Below are positions 11,773-23,124 of a DNA stretch of 64,000 nucleotides, piece by piece; position 1 is the stretch's first letter, and each line of letters begins with the position of its first letter. The position numbers and the translations under genes were made by a program. The DNA is from Pipra filicauda (taxonomy: Eukaryota; Chordata; Aves; Passeriformes; Pipridae): positions 2,212,001 to 2,276,000 of the forward strand of contig NW_024103441.1 in NCBI RefSeq assembly GCF_003945595.2, in the 5' to 3' direction. The notes under the pieces were generated by a model, which worked only from the letters and a program-made list of their open reading frames with translations, made no database searches and had not been told where the DNA came from.

Positions 11773-12055
11773 ATCACAGAATCATTAAGGTTGGAAAAGA
11801 CCTCCAAGGTCATCAAGTCCAACCTGTGACCGATCACCACCTTGTCAAGTAGACCAGAGCACTGAGTGCCATGGCCAGTCATTTCTTGAACACCTCTAGG
11901 GATGGTGACTCCACAACCTCCCTGGGCAGCCCCTTCCAGTGCCTGACAACCCTTTCCATGAAGAAATTCCTCCTAATGTCCAACCTGAACCTCCCCTGGC
12001 ACAGCTTGAGGCTGTTTCCTCTTGTCCTGTCACTTCTTGTCTGGGAGAGTCATTC
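11773..12055 (-). repeat. CR1 LINE fragment (3' end)
   Basis: It starts with atcacagaatcattaagg and continues through aaggttggaaaagacct, atcaagtccaacc, ctccctgggcagccccttcc, agaaattcctcctaatgtcc and ctcttgtcctgtcac. These are the successive blocks of the reverse-complemented CR1 3' part in normal order. It is well preserved. The plus-strand ORFs across it are not genes. Confidence 0.93.
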
Positions 12056-15000
12056 TTGGTGTCATGGAGCACTTTGCTTTGTTTTTGTCTTAATTTTCAT
12101 TATGACCCTCCTAGCTTTTCTACGTATTCCTGTTTTCAGACATGCTACAGCAGTAATGGTTTTTAATGTGAGGTTTTTTTCCCAATGATCCCTTGTTGCT
12201 GAGCTAACTTAAGAAAATGCAAGGAATCTTTTCTCACACCTTTGTGTGAGTTGAAATGAGTGTAATTTGTATCATTCACCTGTCTGTGAGAATGGTGAAT
12301 CATACTTCAGTGAATGAAGGAAATTAAACAGGTGCAGACTTAGAAGCAGAAACTAATACGATGTTGGCAGACACACAGCTTCGTGTTGTAGTTATATGAT
12401 GCTTCTCTGCTGCTACTATATGATGTCAGTAAAATTAAATACCTAATGTGATTTGTCACCATCTATTCTTGGTTTTTTTAAATTAAATAAGAGCTTTCAT
12501 AGAACATAATTTTTAAAGTAAGTTTCTTTCAAAATCTAATGAGAAATGTTAAATGTCTATCACTGGTGTTCACAGGTTACTTCAATGAACACTTTTGTTT
12601 GAAGATGTAGGGCAGCAATTCACTACTAGTAAATTCATTCTGTGGCCTACATTTGCTGTATAAAACCCCGATGAATAAAGATAATACAGATGCAAAGAGA
12701 ATTTATATGATTCTTTTAAGTGCAACTGGATCATCTACAGAAATACAGAGGAGGCTCAACACAGAGCCCTGCTAGGACTTACTGAACCTGGTGTCCAGTT
12801 CTGGCCTGTGCCTTCAGCCAGTTTCTTGGATACCTAATAGCTAGGAAAACCTTAAACACTTTGATCTACTTTTGCAAAAAGGTTTAAGAGAGGACTTGTC
12901 TGTGAATAGGTGTGCAGAGGTGGACTGAAATTCTACAGGACTTTGCCCGAACTTTACACTAACTCAAGGCAGGGGTGAAAGCTCAAGCAAGACAAAATGC
13001 ATTACTTTTAACAGTGAGAGTATCTCATGTTGCTGTGAGTTGTCTTAATTCTCACTACCCCCAAATGCTTGAGTTTGTTTATCGCAAATAAAATTGTCAT
13101 CATTCTGAACTACTGTTCTACATGGCTATCCTGAGCCTAAATAACAGAGGTTCCCTCTGCACGTGCCAAGATATTATGGAAGGTACTGAACAAGACTTCT
13201 GACTGAGCATTAATTTTTTTTTTTCTTCACCTGTGCTAATTCTGTAAAGAATTATTATGTGTGTTAAGTTTCATTCTGACTGTCTGGTTAACTGCAGAGA
13301 TAATTTTTTTCTTTAGAGCACGCAGTGGGTGCATCCAAAGTTAATTTGTGCTTTACAGTGCCTTTCTACTTCAGTTTAATGCTACATGCCTCACCCCTGA
13401 AGGGAAGAGATTAGGGAGATGTTTCAACTTGAAGGAAGCTGTTAAAAAATTGGGGGGGTTCTCATTAGTCTTTTCAAACTGTAGTGATCTTCCAGGACTG
13501 TTTCAGAAATGTTTCAGTCATAAATCACATTGGCTTGTAAGAGCTACTGGCCTGCCAGCACTGATGAATGATTGAGCATTATTATGGTACAGTACCTGCT
13601 GAACATTATTTTGGTTAATGTTACTAGAATTTTATTATGGAGCTTTTAACTTGATCCTGTATACAAATAAAATAAAACCTTCTTGTGTATGGGAATATAA
13701 TCTATAGATTACTTTTATTTTCTAGCTAGTGACATTCGGGATCTCTGTGAATAAGATCATTCTTCTTCTGGCCATTATTCACCAGTAAAACATGGCTAGC
13801 AGTGCCTGTTTCTCTGATGCGTGTAACACCCAGGTTTTTCCCCAGGTCTTGCTTTCCCTAATTGATGGAAGGAAGGTGGGGTGCCCTGATACTAACCCTG
13901 GCAAAATTACTGCAGCCTCAGTGCTGTTCCTGCTACAGTCCTGCCTGTTCCTGAATGGGGTGTCTATCAGCAACCTGATCAGTTCCAGAATCTCCAGCTG
14001 GAGATATAAGGTTGTGGCTGAAAGCAGAAGTAGGGTTCCCTTCTGTCAAGTGCTGTTGCAGTTCAAAATTCTTGTCATTTAACCCCAGCTTTCTACCCCA
14101 GATGTTTTCAAGGTCACAGGAAGCGTGTGAAGGAATAAACTGAGGTGGAAAAGTAGTCACAAGTGCATGCTGTCGCTTGTTCACTTTGTTTTTTAAAAGC
14201 AAGTGGATATAGAACCTTGTTGTCCACTGCTTTGGGGCTTATTTTTGTGTACTGGACCTGTTTGGTTGCTTTCAAAGCAACACTGTATGTTCCCTTGGTC
14301 CCTGTTGCTGGTTTTCACTGCTTTTCTGCTGCACTGGCAGCCAGACTTACAGACCGTTAACTCCGTCATCCTCTGCACTCACTGCCAGCATTCGTGCTGT
14401 TTACTCCTAGCATCTTTAGCAAAATAAGCTGCTTTTTTCCCAAAAGAAAGATGAAACAACCCTGAGAACAAGGAATTACTTGTAGATATGTATATGCATA
14501 TGGAGTTAAGGGAATGTTCTAACAGAGTGATAATGTGCAGGTATCACCCTGGTTCCATTTCTCCTTGGTGTCCTTCCCTCCTGGTTCTCACACTTTCTCT
14601 GGTGTGTGTTTACAGTCCATTTTCAATGTGTGGCTGTGTCCCAGGACTGTGAATTCATTTAGAGATGCCAAGATGCCATGATCAAAAGGACATTTTTTTT
14701 TTCTCCATGGTAAGGCATCTTTTTTTCTACTCAGGTGCCTATCCTTAGTTCATTCCTTCTGTCTGGACCAGTGCTAGTGGTGACAATTTGCATTTTAATA
14801 TTTTCTCTAGGAGTAAGTTGTTCTTGATTTTGCTAAGCAATAGCCCTTACAGAAGTATGGGACAAACTTTCTGTACATCCTTGACAAGAATGACAAATTA
14901 TTGCTGCTGGGGACTGGTCTTTTAGTTTGTACACAGTCCTCAACCCAGGTAATTTGTCAATTCATGTCACTTCAGGTCAGCAAAAGTTCTTCCTCCACTT

Positions 15001-16931
15001 AGCATGGAGAATCATGAATGATTAATCAGGAGTGGCTGGTGTAGCATCTGTGTGTAGCTAATAAGCCCCACAAATTAAAGGTAGTGAGCTCTGTTGGGTT
15101 TGTAAGAAGCCGGCTGCCCTGTCAGACACCAGTGAAGGTGACAAACAGGCATCCAACTGCTGGGATGTCTTCCCTATGGGACTGGGATAGTGGTTCTCTG
15201 TACAGCATGCAGGGATGCTCAGAATAACAAGGTTAATCTTGCCATGTAACTGCCTCGCTGTTGGACTGGGGTTGATTGTGTGTTGTACTGTTTGATTTCT
15301 GACTTAAATCAGCTTGCAACTCTGAATCATTTTATAGCTTTGTTTGCTGAATAAAAGAACTGTCCTGCCCAAGCCATCTCTGAATGGATCACTGTGATCA
15401 CATCACTTCTGGTAAACATCTTGCAGTCCTTATTTCCCACCTCAGATATAACAGGTGGGAAAAATGTCTTTCCCCCTTCTTTTACATCACAACTGTAAAA
15501 GCTCAAATGAAGGCTGGCTTACCCATTTTCATTAATGACACTGATAACTTAGAGAACATGTTTAGCGATTCCGATAACTTGATTTTGAATGCTCTGTGAG
15601 AGGTTTTTCCAGTTTTCTAAATAGGTATTCATTACCTGGAGATAGTGTCCAGTCAGGAAGCTGGCTCTCTTGCATTTGCTGAAAAGAAGTTCCATTTGTG
15701 AAAATTATGAATGTTAGTTTTAAGTGAAAGTCAGCTGACAGAGCTCCACTTCTTCCTTTCAGGCTTTTTATTGTATTTCTACCTGTTGATTTTGTTTTTA
15801 GAATACCTGAATTTTCATAATTTGATTTAAATTGTTCATATGTCCCATTACAGCATGTAGCATAATAGAAAAAAAAATCCACTAGTATATTGTGATACAT
15901 TGGACATGCTTCCTGCATCCGAAGTCAATGGATGATGTTGAGATCTCTTTGTTCAATTGGAAAAGCAGGTATGGTGGCAATATTGTGTGTTTATACTTCT
16001 GCATTAATAAGAACAAGAATAGCAATAAAAGTCTGAAGATTCTTGGGCACTTGATTAGTGTCTTGGAAATGTAAGATGATGCTGCAGATAGACACTCTCA
16101 GGGTGACAAATGTGTGTGCTTTCTACAACAGTACTCTGTGAAAAGTGCTTTTCTTTAGCTCTTGTTTGGAATTCTGTACATTTCTTTAAAGCCTCTTGGA
16201 ATGTCCTTTCCTGGTGGTTGAGTACCCATGGCTTTTAATTTAGGTTAGAATTTAAATGTCAAATCATTCTAGATAGGAAATAACTGTTACATGGGATGAG
16301 CTTCAAAGCTCACATTGTGGTTTATTAAAAAAATTAATTAAATCACAAAAGAAAATTTTTTTAAAAATTGAAAGTCCATGGGTGGCTCAAACACTTTTCT
16401 TTCAAATGCACACGCACACGTGCCTGTGGCGTTTCTCTGGCAGGTTTTTCAAACTTCATGAAGTACCTTCCAACAATAATTCTTGGGCAATTTAACAATG
16501 CAGTTCCTTGCAAGTATCACTGTAGTGTCTGGCTTGTACACCTACTCAGGGTTCTGAAGTGTTAACCTTGCTTAATGGCTATAAAACTGGTATTCTTTTG
16601 GAAGGGTGGAGGTATCATTCTGCAGTTCTTGCCAGGGAGTGGAATTGTAAAGTTTCTTTGAGGACACAGACTGTCCCAGGGAGCCTGTCATGTATTCTGA
16701 GCAATTCCATTGTGAATGTCACAGAGGAATAATTCACATTATAGAAATGCAAGAAATGCATAGATTAAGACTCTACTTTCTTTATTATATCAAGTATCTA
16801 TGCTTACTGTTTTGTTGTATTGCACCTTTAACAGGTCAGTGAGGTGATGTAACTTAAACATTTGCAAGCATTTTTTAAACGGAAAACTCCATATTCATTC
16901 TCAGTTGTAAATCTTTGTATTTTTCTTTCAG

Positions 16932-16953
16932 ATTACTCTTTACATCAGTAGAA
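16932..16953 (+). other. ZBTB34: 5' UTR part of the ZBTB34 coding exon
   Basis: Twenty-two bases lie between the splice acceptor (AG at 16930-16931) and the start codon. The frame is open back through the acceptor to an ATG at 16915, but that ATG lies in the intron's pyrimidine tract and is not in the mRNA. Confidence 0.85.
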
Positions 16954-18453
16954 ATGGACAGCAGCAGTTTCATTCAGTTTGATGTGCCAGAGTACAGCAA
17001 CACTGTTCTGAGCCAGCTAAACGAACTCCGCTTGCAAGGGAAGCTCTGTGACATAATTGTGCACATCCAGGGGCAACCGTTCCGCGCCCACAAGGCTGTG
17101 TTAGCTGCCAGCTCTCCATATTTCCGTGACCATTCAGCATTGAGCACCATGAGTGGCTTATCCATATCAGTAATTAAAAATCCCAATGTTTTTGAACAGT
17201 TGCTTTCTTTCTGTTACACTGGAAGGATGTCTTTGCAGCTGAAGGACGTTGTCAGCTTTCTGACTGCAGCCAGCTTCCTGCAGATGCAGTGTGTCATTGA
17301 CAAGTGCACGCAGATCCTGGAGAGTATCCATTCAAAGATCACTGTTGGCGATGTTGATTCTGTCACTGTTGGTGCTGAAGAAAATTCAGAGAATCGCAAT
17401 GGCGTTAAAGACAGCAGCTACTTTGCCAACCCTATTGAGATCTCTCCTCCCTATTGCTCTCAGGTGCGACAGCCAACAGCAGGCAGCGATCTGCGGATGG
17501 AAACTACTCCAGGCAAAACTCTACGGAGTCGTCTGCAAGAAGAAGGACATTCAGACCGAGGGAGCAGTGGGAGTATCTCTGAATATGAGATTCAGATTGA
17601 AGGTGATCATGAGCAAGGAGACCTGATAGTAAGGGAAAGTCAGATTGCAGAGGTGAAAGTTAAAATGGAGAAGTCTGACAGGCCAAGCTGCTCTGACAGC
17701 TCTTCCCTCGGGGATGATGGATATCACACTGAAATGGTGGACGGAGAGCAGGTGGTGGCAGTAAATGTTGGTTCCTATGGGTCTGTCTTACAACATGTTT
17801 ATTCATTTACCCATGCCTCATCCCAGGCTACAGGTGTGTCAGAAACCTTTGGGAGCCTGAGCAATACAAGTCCTTCAAGGTCAATGCTGAGCTGTTTCAG
17901 AGGGGGTCGTGCACGCCAAAAACGAGTACCTACAGGTCACTTGCATAGTGATGTCCAGGGCTTGGTGCAAGGGGCTGACAGTGAATCCATGGTGAGTAAT
18001 CCAGGATATGAAAATAGTCCACAGGAAAGAAATGCAAGAGGTCACTGGTATCCATACAATGAAAGGCTAATTTGTATTTACTGTGGGAAGTCTTTCAACC
18101 AGAAAGGGAGCCTTGATCGACACATGCGATTGCACATGGGAATAACTCCTTTTGTGTGCAAGTTTTGTGGAAAGAAATACACCCGTAAGGACCAACTTGA
18201 GTATCATATTCGTGGTCACACAGATGACAAACCCTTTCGCTGTGAGATCTGTGGCAAATGCTTTCCTTTCCAGGGTACACTAAACCAGCACTTGCGAAAA
18301 AATCACCCTGGGGTAACAGAAGTGAGAAACAGGGTCGAGTCTCCAGACAGAACAGAAGCATTTGTGGAACAGAAAGTAGATAATGATGCTTCAGCTTCTG
18401 AAGCCATGGATTCTAGTATGGAAATTCATGCAATGTCTAACACATCTGATTAA
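16954..18453 (+). CDS. ZBTB34: ZBTB34, BTB/POZ and zinc-finger transcription factor (complete, single coding exon)
   Basis: Nuclear BTB zinc-finger protein, in mammals described as a transcriptional repressor. It has 499 residues, about the family length of 500. The start MDSSSF is the conserved N-terminus; an in-frame ATG at 16915 is upstream of the splice acceptor and was rejected. The BTB/POZ domain spans about 22-125, with FRAHKAVLAASSPYFRD at 43-59 as in ZBTB43. The linker is Ser/Glu-rich, with a VKME SUMO-type motif (236-239) and a basic RARQKR patch (319-324) that may serve nuclear import. The three fingers are C2H2: C374/C377/H390/H394, C402/C405/H418/H422 and C430/C433/H446/H451 (four residues between the last pair). 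A short acidic C-terminal tail follows. The coding sequence is intronless, behind one 5' UTR intron. It is paralogous to ZBTB43 and lies between ZBTB43 and RALGPS1, as in mammals. Confidence 0.97.
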   Translation: MDSSSFIQFDVPEYSNTVLSQLNELRLQGKLCDIIVHIQGQPFRAHKAVLAASSPYFRDHSALSTMSGLSISVIKNPNVFEQLLSFCYTGRMSLQLKDVVSFLTAASFLQMQCVIDKCTQILESIHSKITVGDVDSVTVGAEENSENRNGVKDSSYFANPIEISPPYCSQVRQPTAGSDLRMETTPGKTLRSRLQEEGHSDRGSSGSISEYEIQIEGDHEQGDLIVRESQIAEVKVKMEKSDRPSCSDSSSLGDDGYHTEMVDGEQVVAVNVGSYGSVLQHVYSFTHASSQATGVSETFGSLSNTSPSRSMLSCFRGGRARQKRVPTGHLHSDVQGLVQGADSESMVSNPGYENSPQERNARGHWYPYNERLICIYCGKSFNQKGSLDRHMRLHMGITPFVCKFCGKKYTRKDQLEYHIRGHTDDKPFRCEICGKCFPFQGTLNQHLRKNHPGVTEVRNRVESPDRTEAFVEQKVDNDASASEAMDSSMEIHAMSNTSD

Positions 18454-19326
18454 AATACTACATTTTAAGTGCAACACAGACAAGCACACTACTAGTGTAT
18501 TTTTAAAGTATTTTATTCTTTTAGTAATCTTCAGTACAAATGTAACAGCCTTTTAATTTTCCTGACCTTCTGGAAATCAGTTAGAAATGGTTTCTGGAGA
18601 GGACTACACAAGTATTCTTTGTTTTTGAAGGAGGCTGAGTTGTTTGGGGTTTGTTTTCTACTTTTGGAGATGCTCAGAACATAAAGACTGTGCTGGGGAA
18701 AAGATAGGAAGAGTCTGCTGAAGTGTCCCTATTGATTGATCTGGCGAGACACAAACTCCAGTGGAGAAAGATATTAGAATAAGGTTGGCAGCTCTGCTGG
18801 ATGCTCCAAGAAGCTGTAAGTTCCCTTATTTTCTGAAATCCTCTTGCTGGTAATGAGTTACACAGCAGTGGGGAGAAAGAATATCATAGCTTTGATTCTT
18901 GTGTCACAATGAAATCTATTCTTACTAACTGGTTTTGGTAGTGAGTCTGTTTATATATATAAATCTGCTTTATATATATAAAATGTTTTCACTTTTCCTA
19001 TTCTGGTTGAGGTGAATGTAAAAGTATGGCAAGGCTGATACCATATACCACTCTTTCAACTGCTAGGACTCCTCTCTGCTTAGGGTTTAGGACTTTGGAC
19101 TTTAGGAGGATGGTTTTGGTTTTAAATGAATGTTGTTTGGTTTTCATTTTATTAAACTATTACTTTGTGTGCAAAAGTGAGCAAAGTGAATTACCTTGTT
19201 TTAATAGCTTTGCTTTATAACATATGTAAACCAAATGCCATAAATCTATTAAATTATGGTTAAACTGTTGAGGGGTTTTGTTAGTTGTCTAGAATGCAAG
19301 CTGGACAACCTGTGGTGCTGACCTTT

Positions 19327-19349
19327 TTATATATATAGAGATAGATATA

Positions 19350-19383
<34 letters not shown>

Positions 19384-19384
19384 T
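19327..19384. repeat. TA-rich microsatellite
   Basis: Alternating TATATA with a few interruptions (agagatagatata). It is self-complementary, so it could extrude a hairpin, and its length is probably variable between individuals. Confidence 0.9.
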
Positions 19385-19907
19385 TAGCAAACCTAAAAGT
19401 AGCATTGTGGTTTTAAATGTGTTTTGGCTGGCCTCAGAATCTACCTTCATTTCGTACTGTAGAACCATACCAGGTAATTAAATTTAACTTCATCACTCTT
19501 CATGGTTGGTTAAAACCAGAGAGAGATGTAGTTTCTACCACAGTATTTCCAAGCAGTATTTTAATAGGTCTCTTCACAGAGAACCGTTTTCAGGTGCACG
19601 TTGACTTCCTACTTAAAGCTCCAAGTGATATGCCAGCACTTGGAATTTGTACTTTTTTTGTATAAAAAAACAAATACTCTATGGGAATATTGAGCAATAT
19701 GTCTGTTATTTCATGTGTGAGTATTACAGAGTTGCTATGGCTTCTCTGCTATTTTCAGTGGTTGTTTTCTGCATAAAGGAGCTACCAACAACTTTAAAAA
19801 TACTCTAAATCTTTTTGTTTCACCAAATATATGTTTTTAAAATGGTGCTAACTTCATCATTTAGGTCAGTATAATATATAAAATGTGAAACATAATAGTA
19901 ACAGTTA

Positions 19908-20040
19908 AGAAAAAAAAAAATTCCCTAACAATAAACAAACAAAAGCCCCCACCCTACGCAAACCACCCCCTAAAAAAACCCCAAAGCCAATAACAAACAA
20001 ACAACAACAACAAACCCCCCAAAAATACCACAAAAAAATC
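19908..20040. repeat. A/C-rich low-complexity block
   Basis: Almost pure A and C on this strand (caaacaaac, caacaacaac and cccccaccc units). It resembles the block at 25704-25824. The reverse strand has an open frame of low-complexity hydrophobic and Gly residues that is not a gene. Confidence 0.8.
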
Positions 20041-20681
20041 AATAGCTTAAGAGACCTCAAAAGCATGGACTGGCAAACACTACTGTGTAACATTCTACCT
20101 GAATTCTACCTGATGAACAGAATTAATCGTTAAATTAATCACATAATTCTTTAAAATACAGGTTTTGTATTATTGGGTCTTATGTTTGTTTAGCTGATAT
20201 TGAAAATACGTCTGTGAACATGCTGTTTAACTCCTGAAATTTAGAAAATAAAAGCTTTTCTAAATTACGGGAAAACAAAAAGGTAGGTTTGCTATGTTGT
20301 ACAGCTTTTTGGCCCCTGTGAAGTTAGGGCATATTTGTGCAGTAGCTTTATTAAATACACTAGTTCTTAATATTGTGGCAGTCTGCAATAAGAATTAATT
20401 TCATAAAACGTGGATTTACAGTATAACCCCCACCTGCTCCATTGGAGCAGTTTCAGTTAAATTGGGTACATCATTTGCCTCTTTGTCCCAAAACTGCCTA
20501 AATAAAGAGGCAGAGGGTGGGGAGATGTTTCTCTCCTTGAAGCAACAACAGAACTTTTGTTTCCAGTAAGGGAAGGGATAGTCTGTGTCTAGGGCAGGTA
20601 GTCTGTATGTTTACCCACCCAACAACATGTTGCTGTTTCTGATATAGTTTTTTCCCTAAGTGTATGTTTTAAGCAATTAAA

Positions 20682-20684
<3 letters not shown>

Positions 20685-20714
<30 letters not shown>
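20685..20714 (+). repeat. Homopolymer of 30 A
   Basis: An uninterrupted A run within the presumed ZBTB34 3' UTR. No processed pseudogene body is recognisable before it, so it is best treated as a simple repeat. It is also an internal priming hazard for oligo-dT cDNA. Confidence 0.9.
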
Positions 20715-20718
<4 letters not shown>

Positions 20719-21035
20719 GTTTTGATAAATTAAGTTTGAGACATGCAAAATCCAAGAAATGTACAGTTATTCCTAACCCTTTATCTTGAACCTGTGCTGT
20801 GGTGCCTTTGGTGTGACTTTTTCCCTGGAAGAATGAGTTGAGAATAGCAGGATATGGGTACAAATTTTATATTTCTTGAATTTCTCTGTGTCACAATCTT
20901 AACATTATTTAAATCTAGTTCTTTGTATTTGTAAATGTATTAAAATGGTTTGAGTTTACCAAAGAGTGACTTATCCAAAATTGTCTCAGACGAAAGCAAA
21001 CAAAAAACCATCACGTTGATTGTACAGGTTCAGGT

Positions 21036-21330
21036 TCAAACCATTGTAAGGGGACTGTTAAGGGGCAGGAAATGATCCGTTTCTATACAAGCCCATGATC
21101 CAGCAACATGCAGGTCCTGCTTGCCCTGCTTGTGCCCGTTCCCTCCCCGGGGGCAGCGTTCCTGATTCCCAAGCCATAGCCCAGCTCTGCCCGGCCCCCC
21201 GGGCTCTGCTGAACACCAACAGCACCCCTGGCAGCAGCAATTCCATTGTGCCTTGTCACTCAACGGGGTGCCAGGATCAACACTGTCACAGACACGAGGC
21301 GTGACCTGATGAATTCATGTCACCAGCCCA
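21036..21330. other. GC-rich block inside the AT-rich ZBTB34 3' UTR
   Basis: About 300 bases with clearly higher GC than both flanks, including ccccgggg and ggccccccggg runs. ORFs cross it on both strands, but no domain is recognisable. It may be an inserted repeat or a structured UTR element; I cannot decide. Confidence 0.4.
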
Positions 21331-21613
21331 GCGAGCAGGAGGCTGGGATACTTTAGCAACCACGGAAACACTGTACAATGTCTCGTGTCTGTCCAGTTCT
21401 CAGCAAAGAGCTGTTACACATTTCATTTACAATAAATGCAGAAGTCAATAAAATATGTGAAGAAATATTTGACAGCAAAATAAATGGTGAAATTATATAG
21501 GCTGGTTCATAATTGAGTCTCTTCTTAATCTACCTTTTTAATTCTAGACAAATGTGAAAGCAGTGACAGTGTCCTTTCTTCTAGATGCTTAACCTATTTT
21601 GACAAACTGTGAA

Positions 21614-21619
21614 AATAAA
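21614..21619 (+). terminator. ZBTB34: Candidate polyadenylation signal of ZBTB34
   Basis: AATAAA followed about 25 bases later by the T/G-rich taatgtctgtggtttt. This is good architecture for a used site, giving a 3' UTR of about 3.2 kb. Confidence 0.5.
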
Positions 21620-23118
21620 GGATTTTATACCTTTGCTAATGTCTGTGGTTTTAAACTGTTATTTTAATTTTCTTTCTTATTATCTTCCAGATTATTTCTT
21701 TTAAGCTTGTAAATACATTTAGAAAATAGCTTTGTAAATACTTACAGTATATGACAAGTTCATTTTGGTCACTAAGGCCTCAAGATTGACTCTGCTTTCT
21801 TGGTGTGAAATCTTTCCGTAGCATAAAGGATACTGTCAGTTCACTGTCAGCAGGGTAGACTGTAGGCCTAAATTGAGAGTTTTAATGCAGTCTTCCCCAG
21901 CATAAATTCATGGTTTATGCTGAAGCTTTTGGTTTACTTTTAGACAAAGCAATGAGGCCTCTTAATATGTTTAGGTTGAATTATGGGAAGAACAATAGGA
22001 ATAAAATCAAGGGCTGGGAAAATATTGAATGAGCTTTACCTTTAAATATATATATTATTTAAATTTTTGTATTAGTTTACTGTGATTCTTTTATTGTCAT
22101 TTTTCTAAACAGGTTTCACATGAAACCATTGAAAGGGACTCAAATATGCAACACCTAATCTATTTTCCAAGGGAATTTTACCCTTGAATGGTGCTTTTTG
22201 ACTGGTCAGGGTTATTTATTAAATTTTATATTTGAAAGTATTTGGGGAATTATGTAAATTCTTTATATGAATCTCTTTATTTCATGAATTGTAAATTTCA
22301 TAATACTCAGTGATTGAATTGGAAGTTTAGTAAAGTCATTCAAAATGTTCAAAGTTTATAATCTCTGTGCATTTTACATGTATTTTAACAAGTGCCAGAA
22401 TAGTTGTATTTAATATTGTAGATTTAATAGTACTTGCACATCCCTGTGACAGCATTAACTTAAGTTACGCAAGTTTACATTAAAAAAAAAAAAAAGCTAA
22501 ACAAACAAGTAAGCCTGGGACATGTGTTCCTGTATTTCTTCAGGGGATGTGAAGCCACGTATCTCTGACTGAGCAGGTTTGCCTCTCACTCCTGTAGCTC
22601 ACTCCTGCCATGCCAGAACTGCTGACTCTCATTCCCACAGGGATTCAGCCTTTGGACTCGGACTGCGAGCCTCTGGTTATAGGTCTGGGTAGAGGTAGAG
22701 CTCTTGCACGATTTTAACAGTATTTGTTTCTGACTGAAAAATTGTATTTTTAAAAAACTTTTATTTGTATGGTTGTTTTTTGATGATAAATAATTGAACA
22801 GTTTGAATGACTTAACTTGGTGTCATTATCTTGCAATATAAACCGGGAACCTCACACCTCGCACTTCATTGCCACGTGAAGTAAATGAAGCTAGCTAAGC
22901 TGATGCTGTAACATCTAGTAACTTTGCCATTAAGAATTATTTTATAGCATGAACTTTAAAATATTTATTCAAATGATATTTTACTCTTGTATTCACTTTG
23001 GTTTTAGATTTGTGACATGAATATTTCTGTGCTGCTTTATTTTGTTCTGATGAATTTGTTTCTTGCTTGTAAATTGCTTTTTTTATGGTATAAAGTCAAT
23101 CGGAGTTGCTGTTTGTAA

Positions 23119-23124
23119 ATTAAA
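23119..23124 (+). terminator. ZBTB34: Candidate distal polyadenylation signal of ZBTB34
   Basis: The variant hexamer ATTAAA is followed by tctgtggtgtcagtgtc, a classical G/T-rich downstream element. It would give a 3' UTR of about 4.7 kb. Confidence 0.5.

Larger units (their letters stand above)
8640..16931 (+). other. ZBTB34: ZBTB34 intron 1
   Basis: It runs from the GTGAGC donor at 8640 to the pyrimidine-rich acceptor tttttctttcag ending at 16931. It is AT-rich with no coding exon. It contains CR1 fragments (9862-9945 and 11773-12055) and T tracts (for example 11158-11177). Short ORFs near 13350-14430 show no protein similarity I recognise. Confidence 0.65.

Noticed and set aside
11871..12188. 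ORFs of 105 and 75 codons on the plus strand
   Set aside because: They are antisense translations of a CR1 fragment running into flanking sequence.
16915..16953. Upstream in-frame start for ZBTB34 giving 512 residues
   Set aside because: The ATG lies before the splice acceptor AG at 16930-16931, within the intron's pyrimidine tract. The conserved protein starts at MDSSSF.
212..18453. Assignment of the two BTB zinc-finger genes as ZBTB6 and ZBTB26
   Set aside because: That pair also sits in tandem on human chromosome 9, but the residues here fit ZBTB43 and ZBTB34. The neighbours are RALGPS1 and ANGPTL2 rather than RABGAP1.
20669..20714. Poly(A) tail of a processed pseudogene
   Set aside because: The A run is long, but no gene-like sequence or target-site duplication is visible beside it.
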